Shown: positions 51,956 through 60,728, numbered from the stretch's first letter. The stretch: DNA of 64,000 bases from Roseomonas elaeocarpi (GCF_042433915.1 NZ_JBHLUN010000013.1:103274-167273), one strand, 5' to 3'. Numbers and translations are program-made. Notes: generated by a model not told the origin, from the sequence alone.

Positions 51956-52333
51956 ATGCAACCCGGAACGCCCGACGAGGACTGGCGCGAGGACTGCGCG
52001 CCGCGCCGCGTGCTGGAAATCTTCGCCACCAAGTGGACCAGCATGATCCTGCACGCGCTGGACGCGCGACACGGCGGGGCGGCGCGCACCGGCGTGCTGC
52101 AGCGCTCGCTGCCCGGCATCTCCAAGAAGATGCTCACCCAGACGCTGCGCGAGATGGAGAACAGCGGCCTGATCACCCGCCATGTCGAGGGCACCGTGCC
52201 GCCCGCGGTGGAATACCGGCTCACCGCGCTGGGGCGGCGCTTCATCGAGCCGGTGGAGCTGCTCTACCGCTGGGGGCGCGACAACGCCGACGCGCTGGAC
52301 CAGCTCGGCAGCCGGGCGACCGGGCGGCGGTAG
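51956..52333 (+). CDS. HxlR-family transcriptional regulator
   Basis: 125 residues, one winged helix: VLEIFATKWTSMILHALD, SLPGISKKMLTQTLREMENSGLI, and the wing PAVEYRLTALGRRFIEP. GGGAGG lies nine bases before the ATG. It is divergent from the PRISE-type reductase and probably controls it. It is related in layout, not in sequence detail, to the HxlR/SDR pair at 41.4-42.6 kb. Confidence 0.92.
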   Translation: MQPGTPDEDWREDCAPRRVLEIFATKWTSMILHALDARHGGAARTGVLQRSLPGISKKMLTQTLREMENSGLITRHVEGTVPPAVEYRLTALGRRFIEPVELLYRWGRDNADALDQLGSRATGRR

Positions 52334-52422
52334 GGGCGGCGGGAAAGCCGGGCGGGCGATGGCCGCCGGCGCCCGCCGGTCACGCCCCGGTCAGCCGCAC
52401 CCTGTCTTTCGCGAAGCGCGGC

Positions 52423-52809
52423 TCACGCTGCAACGACCGTCGGCTGGTGGGCCACCATCCGCCATTGCCCCTGCTCCAGCGCCCAGACGGTCAGGGCGGC
52501 GACGTTGAGTTGCCGCGAACCGCTTGCCAGCTCGGCCCGCATCGCCAGCCGGTAGTTCACGAGCGCGGCGTCGCCGAACACCCTGACCGCCTCGATCCGG
52601 TGATCGGCGTCGAAGTACCGGACGGCACCGGCCCTGAACTTCGCCAGGTAGGTGCCCTTGCTGTCGACATGGCCGTCGGTGTGGCCGAACAGGAGGTCCT
52701 CATGCAGCAGCCGGTCGAGCGCGTCGGTGTCGGCCGCGACCATGGCGGCGACCCGCGCCCGTTCAAGCGCTTCCACGGCTGCGGTCTGCGAAGCCCGGTC
52801 GGTCATCAT
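52423..52809 (-). CDS. DUF4440/SnoaL-like NTF2-fold protein
   Basis: 128 residues: an N-terminal helix (AVEALERARVAAMVAADTDAL), LLHEDLLFGHTDGHVDSKGTYL and the strand-rich C-terminal part ending WALEQGQWRMVAHQPT. This is the cone-shaped NTF2-like fold of DUF4440. Members act as small isomerases, hydrolases or binding proteins, so no reaction can be named. There are two adjacent ATG codons; the outer one is used. It is divergent from a TetR regulator. Confidence 0.88.
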   Translation of the reverse strand: MMTDRASQTAAVEALERARVAAMVAADTDALDRLLHEDLLFGHTDGHVDSKGTYLAKFRAGAVRYFDADHRIEAVRVFGDAALVNYRLAMRAELASGSRQLNVAALTVWALEQGQWRMVAHQPTVVAA

Positions 52810-52923
52810 GGTCTCCGGCGGCTGGCGGGTTGCATGGGCGCGGGATCAGCCCGACCCGACGAACGGCGTGGGACAGTCATGCCGTTTCGATGCAGTCTGT
52901 AGCGTAAATACGGAGGCTTCAAG

Positions 52924-53580
52924 ATGGGGCGGGGATCAGGCACGGGTGGCCCGACGCCGGACGGGGTGCTGGTCGCGAAGGCTGCTGCCCCGAAGGTGTC
53001 CCGTGGGGTGGGGCGCCCACGCAGCGAGGAAGCCCGGCGCGCGGTGCTGGACGCGGCCTACGCGATCCTCGTCGAGACGGGTCTCGGCCGCTTCTCCACC
53101 GAGGCGGTCGCATCGCGCTCCGGCGTGGCGCGCACCACGATCTATCGCTGGTGGCCGACCCGGGGCCTGCTCGCGATCGAGAGCTTCCTGGACGCTTTCC
53201 GGGCGCAGCTCGTTTACGCCGAAACCGGCGACCCGCTCACGGACTTCCGGGCGCTGCTGGACTCGCTGGTGCGGGTGCTGAGCGGGCCGGCGGGCCTGGT
53301 CGCCGCCTCGGTCATGGCCGAGGCGCAGAGCGATCCGGAAACGCGCCGGGTCTTCCTGGAAGTCTTCTCGGTGCCGCTGCGCCGGGAAAGCGCCCGCCTC
53401 CTGGGCCGCGGCATCGAGGGTGGCGTGCTTCGCGCGGACCTTGATCTGGCGGTGGTCCTCGATGCGGCCGTGGGGGCGGTCTATATGCGCCTCCTGCTCG
53501 GCCAGCCGCTCGATGCCGACTGGTCGAACCGCCTGGCGGACACCGTTCTGCGGGGCTGCCTGCCCGGCCCGGATCGCTAG
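52924..53580 (+). CDS. TetR/AcrR-family transcriptional regulator
   Basis: 218 residues. HTH: RSEEARRAVLDAAYAILVETGLGRFSTEAVASRSGVARTTIYRWW, then a ligand domain with the TetR_C_11-like MAEAQSDPETRRVFLEVF segment. GGAGG precedes the ATG by eight bases. It is divergent from the DUF4440 gene; a short CGTA-AA-TACG dyad at 52903-52912 in the spacer could be its operator. Confidence 0.92.
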   Translation: MGRGSGTGGPTPDGVLVAKAAAPKVSRGVGRPRSEEARRAVLDAAYAILVETGLGRFSTEAVASRSGVARTTIYRWWPTRGLLAIESFLDAFRAQLVYAETGDPLTDFRALLDSLVRVLSGPAGLVAASVMAEAQSDPETRRVFLEVFSVPLRRESARLLGRGIEGGVLRADLDLAVVLDAAVGAVYMRLLLGQPLDADWSNRLADTVLRGCLPGPDR

Positions 53581-53660
53581 GCGACTGGAGGCCCGGACCG
53601 GCCCCTGGCGGCGGCCCGCGGCGATCCTTTCCCGCGCATCGCGGGCAGGAAGGGGATGCG

Positions 53661-53870
53661 ATGAGCGAAGAACAGGTTCCGCGCACCAAGTACCTGTCGG
53701 AAGAGGTCTGGCGCCGCTCGCTCGCGATGCAGCTGGAGAACCTGCGCCGGGTTCCCGGTGCCTCCGTGCAGGAAGTCCAGCGGACGCGGCGCCGCATCGC
53801 CCGCATCAGGGCCGACGGCCTGCCCGAATGGCGGGAACGCTACGATGCGGAGCATGGGAAAGGCGGTTGA
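53661..53870 (+). CDS. hypothetical 69-residue charged protein
   Basis: MSEEQVPRTKYLSEEVWRRSLAMQLENLRRVPGASVQEVQRTRRRIARIRADGLPEW is one long basic helix region. AGGAAGGGG precedes the ATG. No signal peptide or known domain. It lies 80 bp after the TetR gene on the same strand and may share its transcript. Function unknown. Confidence 0.6.
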   Translation: MSEEQVPRTKYLSEEVWRRSLAMQLENLRRVPGASVQEVQRTRRRIARIRADGLPEWRERYDAEHGKGG

Positions 53871-53933
53871 AGCCTGCCACTCGCCCCGGCGACGGCGCGG
53901 GCGTGCCGCCGCCGGAACAGGGCAGGCGGGTGG

Positions 53934-54032
53934 TCAGGCCACGGTCCGGCGCCATGCGACGGCCAGCAGGCCGCGGCCGATCAGCAGCCCGCCGCCCGTG
54001 CGATTCACCGCGCGCCGCACGGCGGGCCTGCG
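53934..54032 (-). pseudogene. 3' remnant of a LysE/RhtB-family exporter
   Basis: Reading the minus strand, about 30 codons before the TGA at 53934 give AVRRAVNRTGGGLLIGRGLL followed by AVAWRRTVA. This is the typical end of LysE/RhtB amino-acid exporters (R-x-x-NR-x-x-G-x-LLIG-x-G-LL). Nothing upstream in any frame continues the family, and the neighbouring LysR stop is only ~45 bp away, so only the tail of the gene remains. LysR-LysE neighbours are a common pair. Confidence 0.65.
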
Positions 54033-54075
54033 GAGAGGCCCCGCGCGCCGGGGGGCAGCGCGTCGGGCACCGCGT

Positions 54076-54987
54076 TCACCGCGCCTCCCCGGGCAGCGCC
54101 GCCGCGACCTCGCCGATCAGCGTCCTCAGCCAGCGGTGCGCCGCGTCGTGCCGGTAGCGCACGTGCCAGGCCATCTCCACCGGAAAGGTTCCGAGGTCGA
54201 CCGGCGGGGGCAGAACCTTCAGCCGCGGGTCCCGTGCCAGCCGGCGGCAGATCAGCCCGGGCAGTGTCGCGCAGTAGTCGGTGACGGCGACCATCTCGGC
54301 GACGGCGAAGAAGTTGGTGACCGAGATGGCGACCTCGCGCCGCAGCTGCTGCTGCGCCAGCGCCTGGAACAGCCCTGCCCGCATGCGGCCGGGCGGCACC
54401 ACGTTGACGTGCCGGAGCCGCTCGAACTGCTCGCGGGTCATGCTGTCGCCGATCTCGGGATGGTCCGCCCGCACCACGCAGGCGAGGCCTTCATCCATCA
54501 GGTGCTGGACCACGAGGTTGTCGGGCGGGTCGGCGATGCGGCCGAGCACCAGCGCGGTGGTGCCGGACACGACGCCGGTTTCCGCCAGGTCGTTGCTGTA
54601 GGGGGTGAGGCGAAGCCTGATGCCGGGGGCGTCCCGCCGCAGCCGCGCCACGAGGGCGGGCACCAAGGCGAACTCGACGTAGCCGTTGGGCGCGACGGTC
54701 AGCAGCCGCTCGGCGCTGGCCGGGTCGAATTCCTGCTGGCCGAGCACCGCCTCGTCGAGCCTTGCCACGGCCTCGGCGATGGCGGGTGCCAGCGCCAGGG
54801 CGACCGGGGTCGGCTGGATGCCGTAGCGCTCGCGGATGAAGAGCTGGTCCTGCAGCGTGGCCCGCAGTCGCGACAGCGCGTTCGACAGCGCCGGCTGCGT
54901 CATGCCCAGGCGCTCCGCGGCGCGCGTGACGCTGCGCTCCTCCATCAGGGCGATGAAGATCGGCATGAGGTTGAGGTCGTAGCGCAC
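54076..54987 (-). CDS. LysR-family regulator, NodD/LeuO-like
   Basis: 303 residues. The HTH begins at once (LNLMPIFIALMEERSVTRAAERLGMTQPALSNALSRLR), as in the NodD/NahR/LeuO branch, and the effector domain includes PNGYVEFALVPALVARLR and YCATLPGLICRRLA. The start is GTG at 54987. It is divergent from the DJ-1/PfpI gene and likely controls it; it may once have controlled the LysE exporter whose tail remains downstream. Confidence 0.92.
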   Translation of the reverse strand: MRYDLNLMPIFIALMEERSVTRAAERLGMTQPALSNALSRLRATLQDQLFIRERYGIQPTPVALALAPAIAEAVARLDEAVLGQQEFDPASAERLLTVAPNGYVEFALVPALVARLRRDAPGIRLRLTPYSNDLAETGVVSGTTALVLGRIADPPDNLVVQHLMDEGLACVVRADHPEIGDSMTREQFERLRHVNVVPPGRMRAGLFQALAQQQLRREVAISVTNFFAVAEMVAVTDYCATLPGLICRRLARDPRLKVLPPPVDLGTFPVEMAWHVRYRHDAAHRWLRTLIGEVAAALPGEAR

Positions 54988-54997
54988 GGGTTATAAT
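54971..54997 (+). promoter_or_regulatory. promoter-like sequence for the DJ-1/PfpI gene
   Basis: A perfect TATAAT at 54992-54997 with TTGAGG 15 bp upstream (54971-54976), on the plus strand about 100 bp before the DJ-1 gene start. It overlaps the first codons of the divergent LysR gene. The AT-rich stretch 55001-55040 that follows has dyad character (GATATC, ACAATAAATTTC) and may hold LysR sites. Confidence 0.4.
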
Positions 54998-55103
54998 GCC
55001 GACAGGATATCTGAACTCAAAACAATAAATTTCTGGAATACCTCTGGCGAGGCGATGCTGCACCCGTCCGCAGCACAACACGGACGATGCAACGGAGGCT
55101 CAG

Positions 55104-55904
55104 ATGACCAAGGGAACAGTGCTCGTGATCGGCTCCAACGCCACGCGGATCGAGCTCCAGGGCGGCGCCACGGCCGCGATCGGACAGTACCTCAACGAGA
55201 CGGTCGTGCCGGCGATGGCGCTGATCGAGGCCGGCTACGACGTCGTCCTCGCCACGCCGGACGGCACCAGGCCGCATATCGACGAGGCCTCCGACACGGC
55301 GGGGCATTTCGGCGGCGACGAGGCCGCCTACGCGCGGGCCGGGCGCTTCTTCGCCGAGGATCGCGCCATGAACGAGGTCCGCACTCTGCGCTCGGTGATC
55401 GACGCCGGGCTGGACAACTACGCCGGCCTGTTCGTGCCCGGCGGCCATGCGCCCGTGGTCGACCTCATGCAGGATGCCGAGCTCGGCACGATCCTGCGCC
55501 ACTTCCACGCGGCCGCGAAGCCGACCGCGCTGCTCTGCCACGGCCCGATCGCCATCGCCGCCGCCATGCCGCGTGCCCGCGAGTTCCGCGCCGCGCTGGT
55601 CGCCGGGGACCGGGCCGCGGCCGCCGGGTACGCGCAGGGCTGGCCCTACGCGGGCTACCGGATGACCGTCTTCTCGGCGAGCGAGGAGCGGGTGGCCGAG
55701 GAACACCTCCTGCACGGCAGGCTCTGCTTCGACATGCCCGAAGCGCTGGAGGCCGCGGGCGGCAGCGTGACCACCGGTTCGGTCGACTTCGCGCCGAACG
55801 TGGTGGTGGATCGTGAGCTCATCACCGGCCAGAACCCCGCCTCGGACCATCTGCTGGCGGCCAGGCTGATCGAGGCGCTCGACCGCGCGCCTGCGACCGC
55901 GTGA
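55104..55904 (+). CDS. DJ-1/PfpI-family protein (class I glutamine amidotransferase-like)
   Basis: 266 residues, in the size range of the Hsp31/YDR533-type branch. Nucleophile elbow LLCHGPIAI with C145 and H146; FVPGGHAPVVDL before it supplies the second conserved loop; PNVVVDRELITGQNPAS near the end is typical. Such proteins act as glyoxalase III, deglycase-like or chaperone proteins under carbonyl or oxidative stress. ACGGAGG precedes the ATG. It is divergent from the LysR regulator, and an AT-rich repeat lies downstream. Confidence 0.9.
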   Translation: MTKGTVLVIGSNATRIELQGGATAAIGQYLNETVVPAMALIEAGYDVVLATPDGTRPHIDEASDTAGHFGGDEAAYARAGRFFAEDRAMNEVRTLRSVIDAGLDNYAGLFVPGGHAPVVDLMQDAELGTILRHFHAAAKPTALLCHGPIAIAAAMPRAREFRAALVAGDRAAAAGYAQGWPYAGYRMTVFSASEERVAEEHLLHGRLCFDMPEALEAAGGSVTTGSVDFAPNVVVDRELITGQNPASDHLLAARLIEALDRAPATA

Positions 55905-56013
55905 GAAACTGCTCTTTTGGCGCGGGGAGGACCGCTGCATGGGGCGGTCGTCCCGGCGGTCGGGTGATCCCGCCGGCGGAGCGCCGCGCCCACCCGCGGG
56001 CAGCCGGCGCGAA

Positions 56014-56045
56014 AGTAAGATAGTAAGATGGTAGGATAGTAAGGA
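56014..56045. repeat. AT-rich tandem repeat, 8 bp x 4
   Basis: AGTAAGAT, AGTAAGAT, GGTAGGAT, AGTAAGGA at 56014-56045, inside the 295-bp spacer 55905-56199 that otherwise holds no gene. Low G+C is striking against the ~70 percent surroundings. It lies 155 bp before the aminotransferase gene. Confidence 0.75.
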
Positions 56046-56199
56046 AGCGAGGCATTGCGCCGCCCGCTTGGGCATCCGCCGCCCGCCCGCGACCGCGGCG
56101 GCCGGAATGCTGCCGCGGTGCCCCATTGCCGCGTTGCCCCGTCGGACGGCATCCTCCCGCCCCGCCAGCCTCGGCCCGCCCAGTACCGGAGCCCACCCG

Positions 56200-57531
56200 A
56201 TGAACGAGATCCGCACTTCCCGCCCGAACGACCTCGACGCGTTCTGGATGCCCTTCACCGACAACCGATCCTTCAAGGCGAACCCGCGCCTGCTCGCCCG
56301 GGCCGAGGGCATGCACTACTACACGCCCGAGGGGCGCGAGATCCTGGACGGCACGGCGGGGCTGTGGTGCTGCAACGCCGGCCACGGCCGCACCCAGATT
56401 ACCGAGGCGATCCAGCGCCAGGCGGCGATCATGGACTTCGCGCCCACCTTCCAGATGGGCCACCCGATCGCCTTCGAGGCCGCGGCGCGCGTCGCCGACA
56501 TGCTGCCCGAGGGCCTCAGCCGCGTCTTCTTCACCAATTCCGGCAGCGAGAGCGCCGACACCGCGCTGAAGATCGCGCTGGCCTACCACAAGGCGCGCGG
56601 CCAGGCGCAGCGCGTGCGCCTCGTCGGGCGCGAGCGCGGCTATCACGGCGTCGGCTTCGGCGGCATGAGCGTGGGCGGCATCGGCGGCAACCGCAAGCAG
56701 TTCGGCGCCATGCTGCCCTACGTCGACCACCTGCCGCACACCCACCTGCCGGATCGCAACCGCTTCAGCCACGGCCAGCCCGAGCACGGCGCGGAACTGG
56801 CCGACACGCTGGAGAACCTCGTGGCGCTGCACGGCGCCGACACGATCGCGGCGGTGATGGTGGAGCCGGTGGCGGGCTCCACCGGCGTGCTGGTGCCGCC
56901 GGTGGGCTACCTCCAGCGCCTGCGCGAGATCTGCACGAAGCACGGCATCCTGCTGATCTTCGACGAGGTCATCACCGGCTTCGGGCGCCTGGGCACCAAT
57001 TTCGGGGCCGAGCGCCTGGGCGTGACCCCCGACATCATGACCATGGCCAAGGGCCTGACCAACGCCGCGGTGCCGATGGGCGCCGTCGCCACGAGCGACG
57101 AGATCTTCCGCACCGTGGTCGAGGGCGCGCCCAACGGCATCGAGCTGTTCCACGGCTACACCTATTCCGGCCACCCGCTGGCCGCCGCCGCCGCGGTCGC
57201 CACGCTGGACCTCCACCGCGAGGAAGACCTGCCCGGCCGCGCCATGGCCATGCTGCCGCGCTGGGCCGAGGCGGTGCACGGGTTCGACCGCGCCGCCGGC
57301 GTGGTGGACGTGCGCGACTTCGGCCTGATCGCCGGCATCGAGCTGGAGCCCCGCCCGGGCGCGCCGGGTGCCCGCGCCATGGACGTGTTCCGCCGCTGCT
57401 TCGAGGACGGGCTGCTGGTGCGCGTGACCGGCGACATCGTGGCGCTGTCGCCGCCGCTGATCGTCGAGGACCGGCACGTGGAGCGCATCGTCGAGGTTCT
57501 GGACGGGGCGATCCGCGCCGTTCCGGCCTGA
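56200..57531 (+). CDS. class III aminotransferase (beta-alanine/omega-amino acid:pyruvate type)
   Basis: 443 residues, typical of omega-amino acid:pyruvate transaminases. PLP lysine K284 (TMAKGLTNAAVPMG), D255 in FDEVITGFGR, NSGSESADTALK for phosphate binding, and the substrate-side opening LDAFWMPFTDNRSFK and GLWCCNAGHGR. It transfers the omega-amino group of beta-alanine, amines or similar donors to pyruvate. The ATG at 56200 begins the standard N terminus; GGAGC is seven bases upstream. Single gene. Confidence 0.92.
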   Translation: MNEIRTSRPNDLDAFWMPFTDNRSFKANPRLLARAEGMHYYTPEGREILDGTAGLWCCNAGHGRTQITEAIQRQAAIMDFAPTFQMGHPIAFEAAARVADMLPEGLSRVFFTNSGSESADTALKIALAYHKARGQAQRVRLVGRERGYHGVGFGGMSVGGIGGNRKQFGAMLPYVDHLPHTHLPDRNRFSHGQPEHGAELADTLENLVALHGADTIAAVMVEPVAGSTGVLVPPVGYLQRLREICTKHGILLIFDEVITGFGRLGTNFGAERLGVTPDIMTMAKGLTNAAVPMGAVATSDEIFRTVVEGAPNGIELFHGYTYSGHPLAAAAAVATLDLHREEDLPGRAMAMLPRWAEAVHGFDRAAGVVDVRDFGLIAGIELEPRPGAPGARAMDVFRRCFEDGLLVRVTGDIVALSPPLIVEDRHVERIVEVLDGAIRAVPA

Positions 57532-57618
57532 GCCGCGCGCGGCGTCCGGCAAGCTCCGGCCGCAGGGGAAGGCTGGCGCCGGACGGCGCCTGCCGGGCCG
57601 GGCTGGCCGGTGGGGCCT

Positions 57619-57660
57619 GCCGGACGGCGCTTGCCGGACAGCGCTTGTCGGACAGGGCCC
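57619..57660. repeat. tandem repeat, 14 bp x 3
   Basis: GCCGGACGGCGCTT, GCCGGACAGCGCTT and GTCGGACAGGGCCC at 57619-57660, with looser copies upstream (GCGCCGGACGGCGCCT at 57570). It occupies the 289-bp spacer before the GGDEF-EAL gene, which otherwise shows no gene. Confidence 0.65.
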
Positions 57661-57820
57661 GCCGTTAAGGAAGCCTTGAGGCGGGTGGCCGCAGGATGGC
57701 GGCCTGCCCCGTCAGGAACAGAGATGGCAGGCAAGGCCATGACCCGCTCCGAGCCTCCCCGCCCGCGTCGCGACCGGCACCGCGCGGCACGGGGCGCCGG
57801 CGCGCGGGCGTCGGGGCACC

Positions 57821-60490
57821 GTGGCTGAAGCGCCAGTCCCCCCATCGGTCCCGGGGCGTGACAGGCGGGGCGGCGCGGGTCCGGGCCGCTGGGCCGGCAG
57901 CCTGCGCGGGCTCCGGCAAGGGGCGACCGTCATTCCCGGCGAAAGCCTGCTGGTGCTGGTCACCCTGGGCTTCCTTTGGGCCGTCCTGATCCTGCACCTG
58001 CGCGACGAGCGCGCCGCGATGCTCGAGGACGCCCGTCGCAACACCGCCAACATCGCGGCCCTGGCCGGGCAGGCGATGGCGCGCACGGTAGAAGCGTTGG
58101 ACGGGCGGCTGCTGCTGATCCGCGACCTTTACCGCCATGACCCGGCGCGGTTCAGCCTCGATTTCCTCAGCCGCGCCGGCGGCTTCCGCGACGACACCAC
58201 GGTGGCGACCTGGATGATGGATCGCGACGGCATCCTGCGCCGCGGCAGCATGGGCCAGGTCCGGCCGGCCGACCTGTCCGACCGTGAGCATTTCCGCGCG
58301 CAGCTCGATCCCGACCGCGACGAGCTGTTCATCAGCAGACCCGTGCTGGGGCGCGAGTCCGGCCGCTGGTCGGTGCAGTTCACCCGCAAGCTGACCGACG
58401 CGCAGGGACGCTTCGACGGCGTGGTGGCGGTGTCGCTCGATCCCAGGTGGATCACCGAACTCTACGAGCACCTGGAGATGGGCCCGCAGGGCATGCTGGC
58501 GCTGGTGGGCGACGATGGCGTGGTGCGCGGCCGGGGCCCTGCCCAGGACCGCACGCTGGGCGCCGACCTCAGCGGCAGCGAGCTGATGCAGGGCATCGCG
58601 GCACGGCCGCAGGGCACGCTCATGGCCCGCAGCCCGCTCGATGGCGTCCGGCGGCTGGTGAGCTTCCATCACCTCCCCCATGCGCCGCTGGTGGTCATGG
58701 TCGGCCTCGACGAGGCCGCCATCCTGGCTCATTTCCGGGAATACCGGCGCAACTGGCTCCTGTGCGGGGCCGGGATCTCGGTGCTGGTGATCGGGCTGGG
58801 CGCGCTGCTGATCAGCAACCGCCGCCGGCGGCTGGCCTCGCAGAAGGCGCTGTGGGACGCGGTGGAGAACATCGACCAGGGGCTGCTGATGGTGGACGCG
58901 GCCGGGCGGGTCCCGGTGCTCAACCGCCGCGCGCGGGAAATCCTGGCGCTGCCGCCCGACACCCGGCGCCTGCCCAGCTTCGCCGACCCCCTGAGCGGCC
59001 CTGCGAGCCGCGGCGGCCCCGCCGCGCTGCGCTTCCTGAGCCACGCCCCGGCGGAGGGGCAGGGTTCGGCGCCCACGGAATACCCCCTGCCGGACGGGCG
59101 GACCCTGGAGGTCCGCGCCCGCGCCCTGCCGGACGGGGGAACGGTGCGGACCTTTACCGACATCACCGAGCGCAAGCGGGCCGAGGCGCGGATCAGCCAC
59201 CTGGCCCATCACGACGGGCTGACCGGCCTGGCCAACCGGCGGCTGCTGGGCGCGCGCATCGACGACGCGATCGCCGGGTCGAGCCGCAACGGGCAGGGGC
59301 TCTCGGTGCTCTGCCTCGACCTCGACCGCTTCAAGGCGGTCAACGACGTGCTGGGCCACGCCGCCGGCGACCTGCTGCTGGTGCAGGTGGCCACGCGCCT
59401 GCGCACCGTGGTCGCGCCCCGCGACACGGTGGCGCGCACCGGCGGCGACGAGTTCGTGCTGCTGCGGCCCGGCACCACGGACCGGGCGGAGCTGTGCGAC
59501 CTGGCGCGGCGGGTGATCGCGGCGCTGAGCGAGGCTTTCACGATCAACGGCCAGGAGGTGCTGGTGGGTGCCAGCGCCGGCATCGCCCTCTACCCCGAGG
59601 ACGGCACCGAGAGCGCCGAGCTCCTGCGCAACGCCGACACCGCCCTGTACCATGCCAAGGCCGGCGGCCGCGGCAAGGCCCGCTTCTTCGAGCCGCAGAT
59701 GGAACAGCAGCAGCGCGCCCGGCGGGTCATGGAGCAGGACCTCCGCGCCGCGCTGGCGGGGGACGGGTTCAGCCTGCACTTCCAGCCGATCCTCGACTGC
59801 GAAACGCTGGAGCTGCGTTCCTTCGAGGCGCTGCTGCGCTGGACGCACCCCGACGGCACCAACGTGTCGCCGGCCGAGTTCGTGCCGGTGGCGGAGGAGT
59901 GCGGCCTGATCGTGCCGCTCGGCCGCTGGGTGCTGGAAGAGGCCTGCGCCTGCGCCGCCGGCTGGCCCTCGCCCTGGCGCGTGGCGGTGAACCTGTCGCC
60001 GGCCCAGATCCGCGGCTGCGACCTGCCCGCCGTGGTGGCCGCGGCCCTGGCGCGCACCGGCCTCGCGCCGGACCGGTTGGTCCTCGAGGTCACGGAAGGC
60101 CTCCTGATCGACGACCCGGACGGGGCGCTGACGGCGCTGCGCCGGCTGAAGACGATGGGCGTGCGGATCGCGCTCGACGACTTCGGCACGGGCTACGCCT
60201 CGCTCGGCTACCTGCAGCGCTTCCCCTTCGACACGCTGAAGATCGACCGCTCCTTCGTGCAGGGTCTCGAACGCGACGAGGGGGCGCGCGCCATCGTGGA
60301 GGCGATCCTGGCGCTCAGCCGCTCGCTCAACCTCAAGGTCGTGGCGGAAGGGGTGGAAACCGCCGAACAGCTCCGCTTCCTGCGGCAGCACCGCTGCGAC
60401 CAGGTGCAGGGCTTCCTGCTGGGTCGCCCGCAGCCGGCCGCGGCGATCGGCCAGCTGCCGCTGCCGGCGGAACATCTCGCAGCGGTCTGA
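57821..60490 (+). CDS. membrane-bound GGDEF-EAL protein with Cache sensor and PAS
   Basis: 889 residues. A basic N terminus, helix 1 (LLVLVTLGFLWAVLILHL, ~43-60), a periplasmic Cache-type sensor (~62-305), helix 2 (~310-330), a PAS domain (~345-450), a GGDEF domain with intact GGDEF at 541-545, and an EAL domain with EAL at 669-671 and DDFGTGYASLGYL. Both catalytic signatures are complete, so it could make and degrade cyclic di-GMP; which activity dominates cannot be told. The sensor would detect a small periplasmic ligand. The start is GTG at 57821. It is not in an operon. Confidence 0.93.
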   Translation: MAEAPVPPSVPGRDRRGGAGPGRWAGSLRGLRQGATVIPGESLLVLVTLGFLWAVLILHLRDERAAMLEDARRNTANIAALAGQAMARTVEALDGRLLLIRDLYRHDPARFSLDFLSRAGGFRDDTTVATWMMDRDGILRRGSMGQVRPADLSDREHFRAQLDPDRDELFISRPVLGRESGRWSVQFTRKLTDAQGRFDGVVAVSLDPRWITELYEHLEMGPQGMLALVGDDGVVRGRGPAQDRTLGADLSGSELMQGIAARPQGTLMARSPLDGVRRLVSFHHLPHAPLVVMVGLDEAAILAHFREYRRNWLLCGAGISVLVIGLGALLISNRRRRLASQKALWDAVENIDQGLLMVDAAGRVPVLNRRAREILALPPDTRRLPSFADPLSGPASRGGPAALRFLSHAPAEGQGSAPTEYPLPDGRTLEVRARALPDGGTVRTFTDITERKRAEARISHLAHHDGLTGLANRRLLGARIDDAIAGSSRNGQGLSVLCLDLDRFKAVNDVLGHAAGDLLLVQVATRLRTVVAPRDTVARTGGDEFVLLRPGTTDRAELCDLARRVIAALSEAFTINGQEVLVGASAGIALYPEDGTESAELLRNADTALYHAKAGGRGKARFFEPQMEQQQRARRVMEQDLRAALAGDGFSLHFQPILDCETLELRSFEALLRWTHPDGTNVSPAEFVPVAEECGLIVPLGRWVLEEACACAAGWPSPWRVAVNLSPAQIRGCDLPAVVAAALARTGLAPDRLVLEVTEGLLIDDPDGALTALRRLKTMGVRIALDDFGTGYASLGYLQRFPFDTLKIDRSFVQGLERDEGARAIVEAILALSRSLNLKVVAEGVETAEQLRFLRQHRCDQVQGFLLGRPQPAAAIGQLPLPAEHLAAV

Positions 60491-60530
60491 TCCGCGCGGG
60501 CGGTTCCGGTGCCGCCCGTCGCCCGTGCCG

Positions 60531-60728
60531 TCAGCCCTTCTTCGCCGCGTGGGCGCGGCCCGAGCCGCTCTTCTTGCCGCCGCCGTCCTGCTTGTTGACG
60601 GTGGCCCAGGCCCGCGCCTCGGCTTCCTTCTCGGGCACGCCGCGCGCCTCGTAGCCTTCCTCGATATGAGCGGCCTTGCGCTTCTGCTTGTCGGTGTAGG
60701 CGTCCTTGTTGCCCTGACCCTGTGCCAT
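60531..60728 (-). CDS. small conserved lysine-rich protein (often labelled plasmid stabilization protein)
   Basis: 65 residues from MAQGQGNKDAYTDKQKRKAA. The core DKQKRKAAHIEEGYEARGVPEKEAEARAWATVNK and the GGGKKSGSGR tail are a widespread short family that databases often call plasmid stabilization protein without experiment. The start at 60728 gives the family's normal N terminus with AAGGA upstream; a longer frame starting at 60779 or 60827 is possible. It lies between the GGDEF-EAL gene and the integrated element, right at the element's border. Confidence 0.7.
   Translation of the reverse strand: MAQGQGNKDAYTDKQKRKAAHIEEGYEARGVPEKEAEARAWATVNKQDGGGKKSGSGRAHAAKKG

Noticed and set aside
60531..60728. 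Evidence of plasmid origin from the plasmid stabilization label
   Set aside because: The label is a database habit for a short chromosomal family; no replication or partition gene is present.
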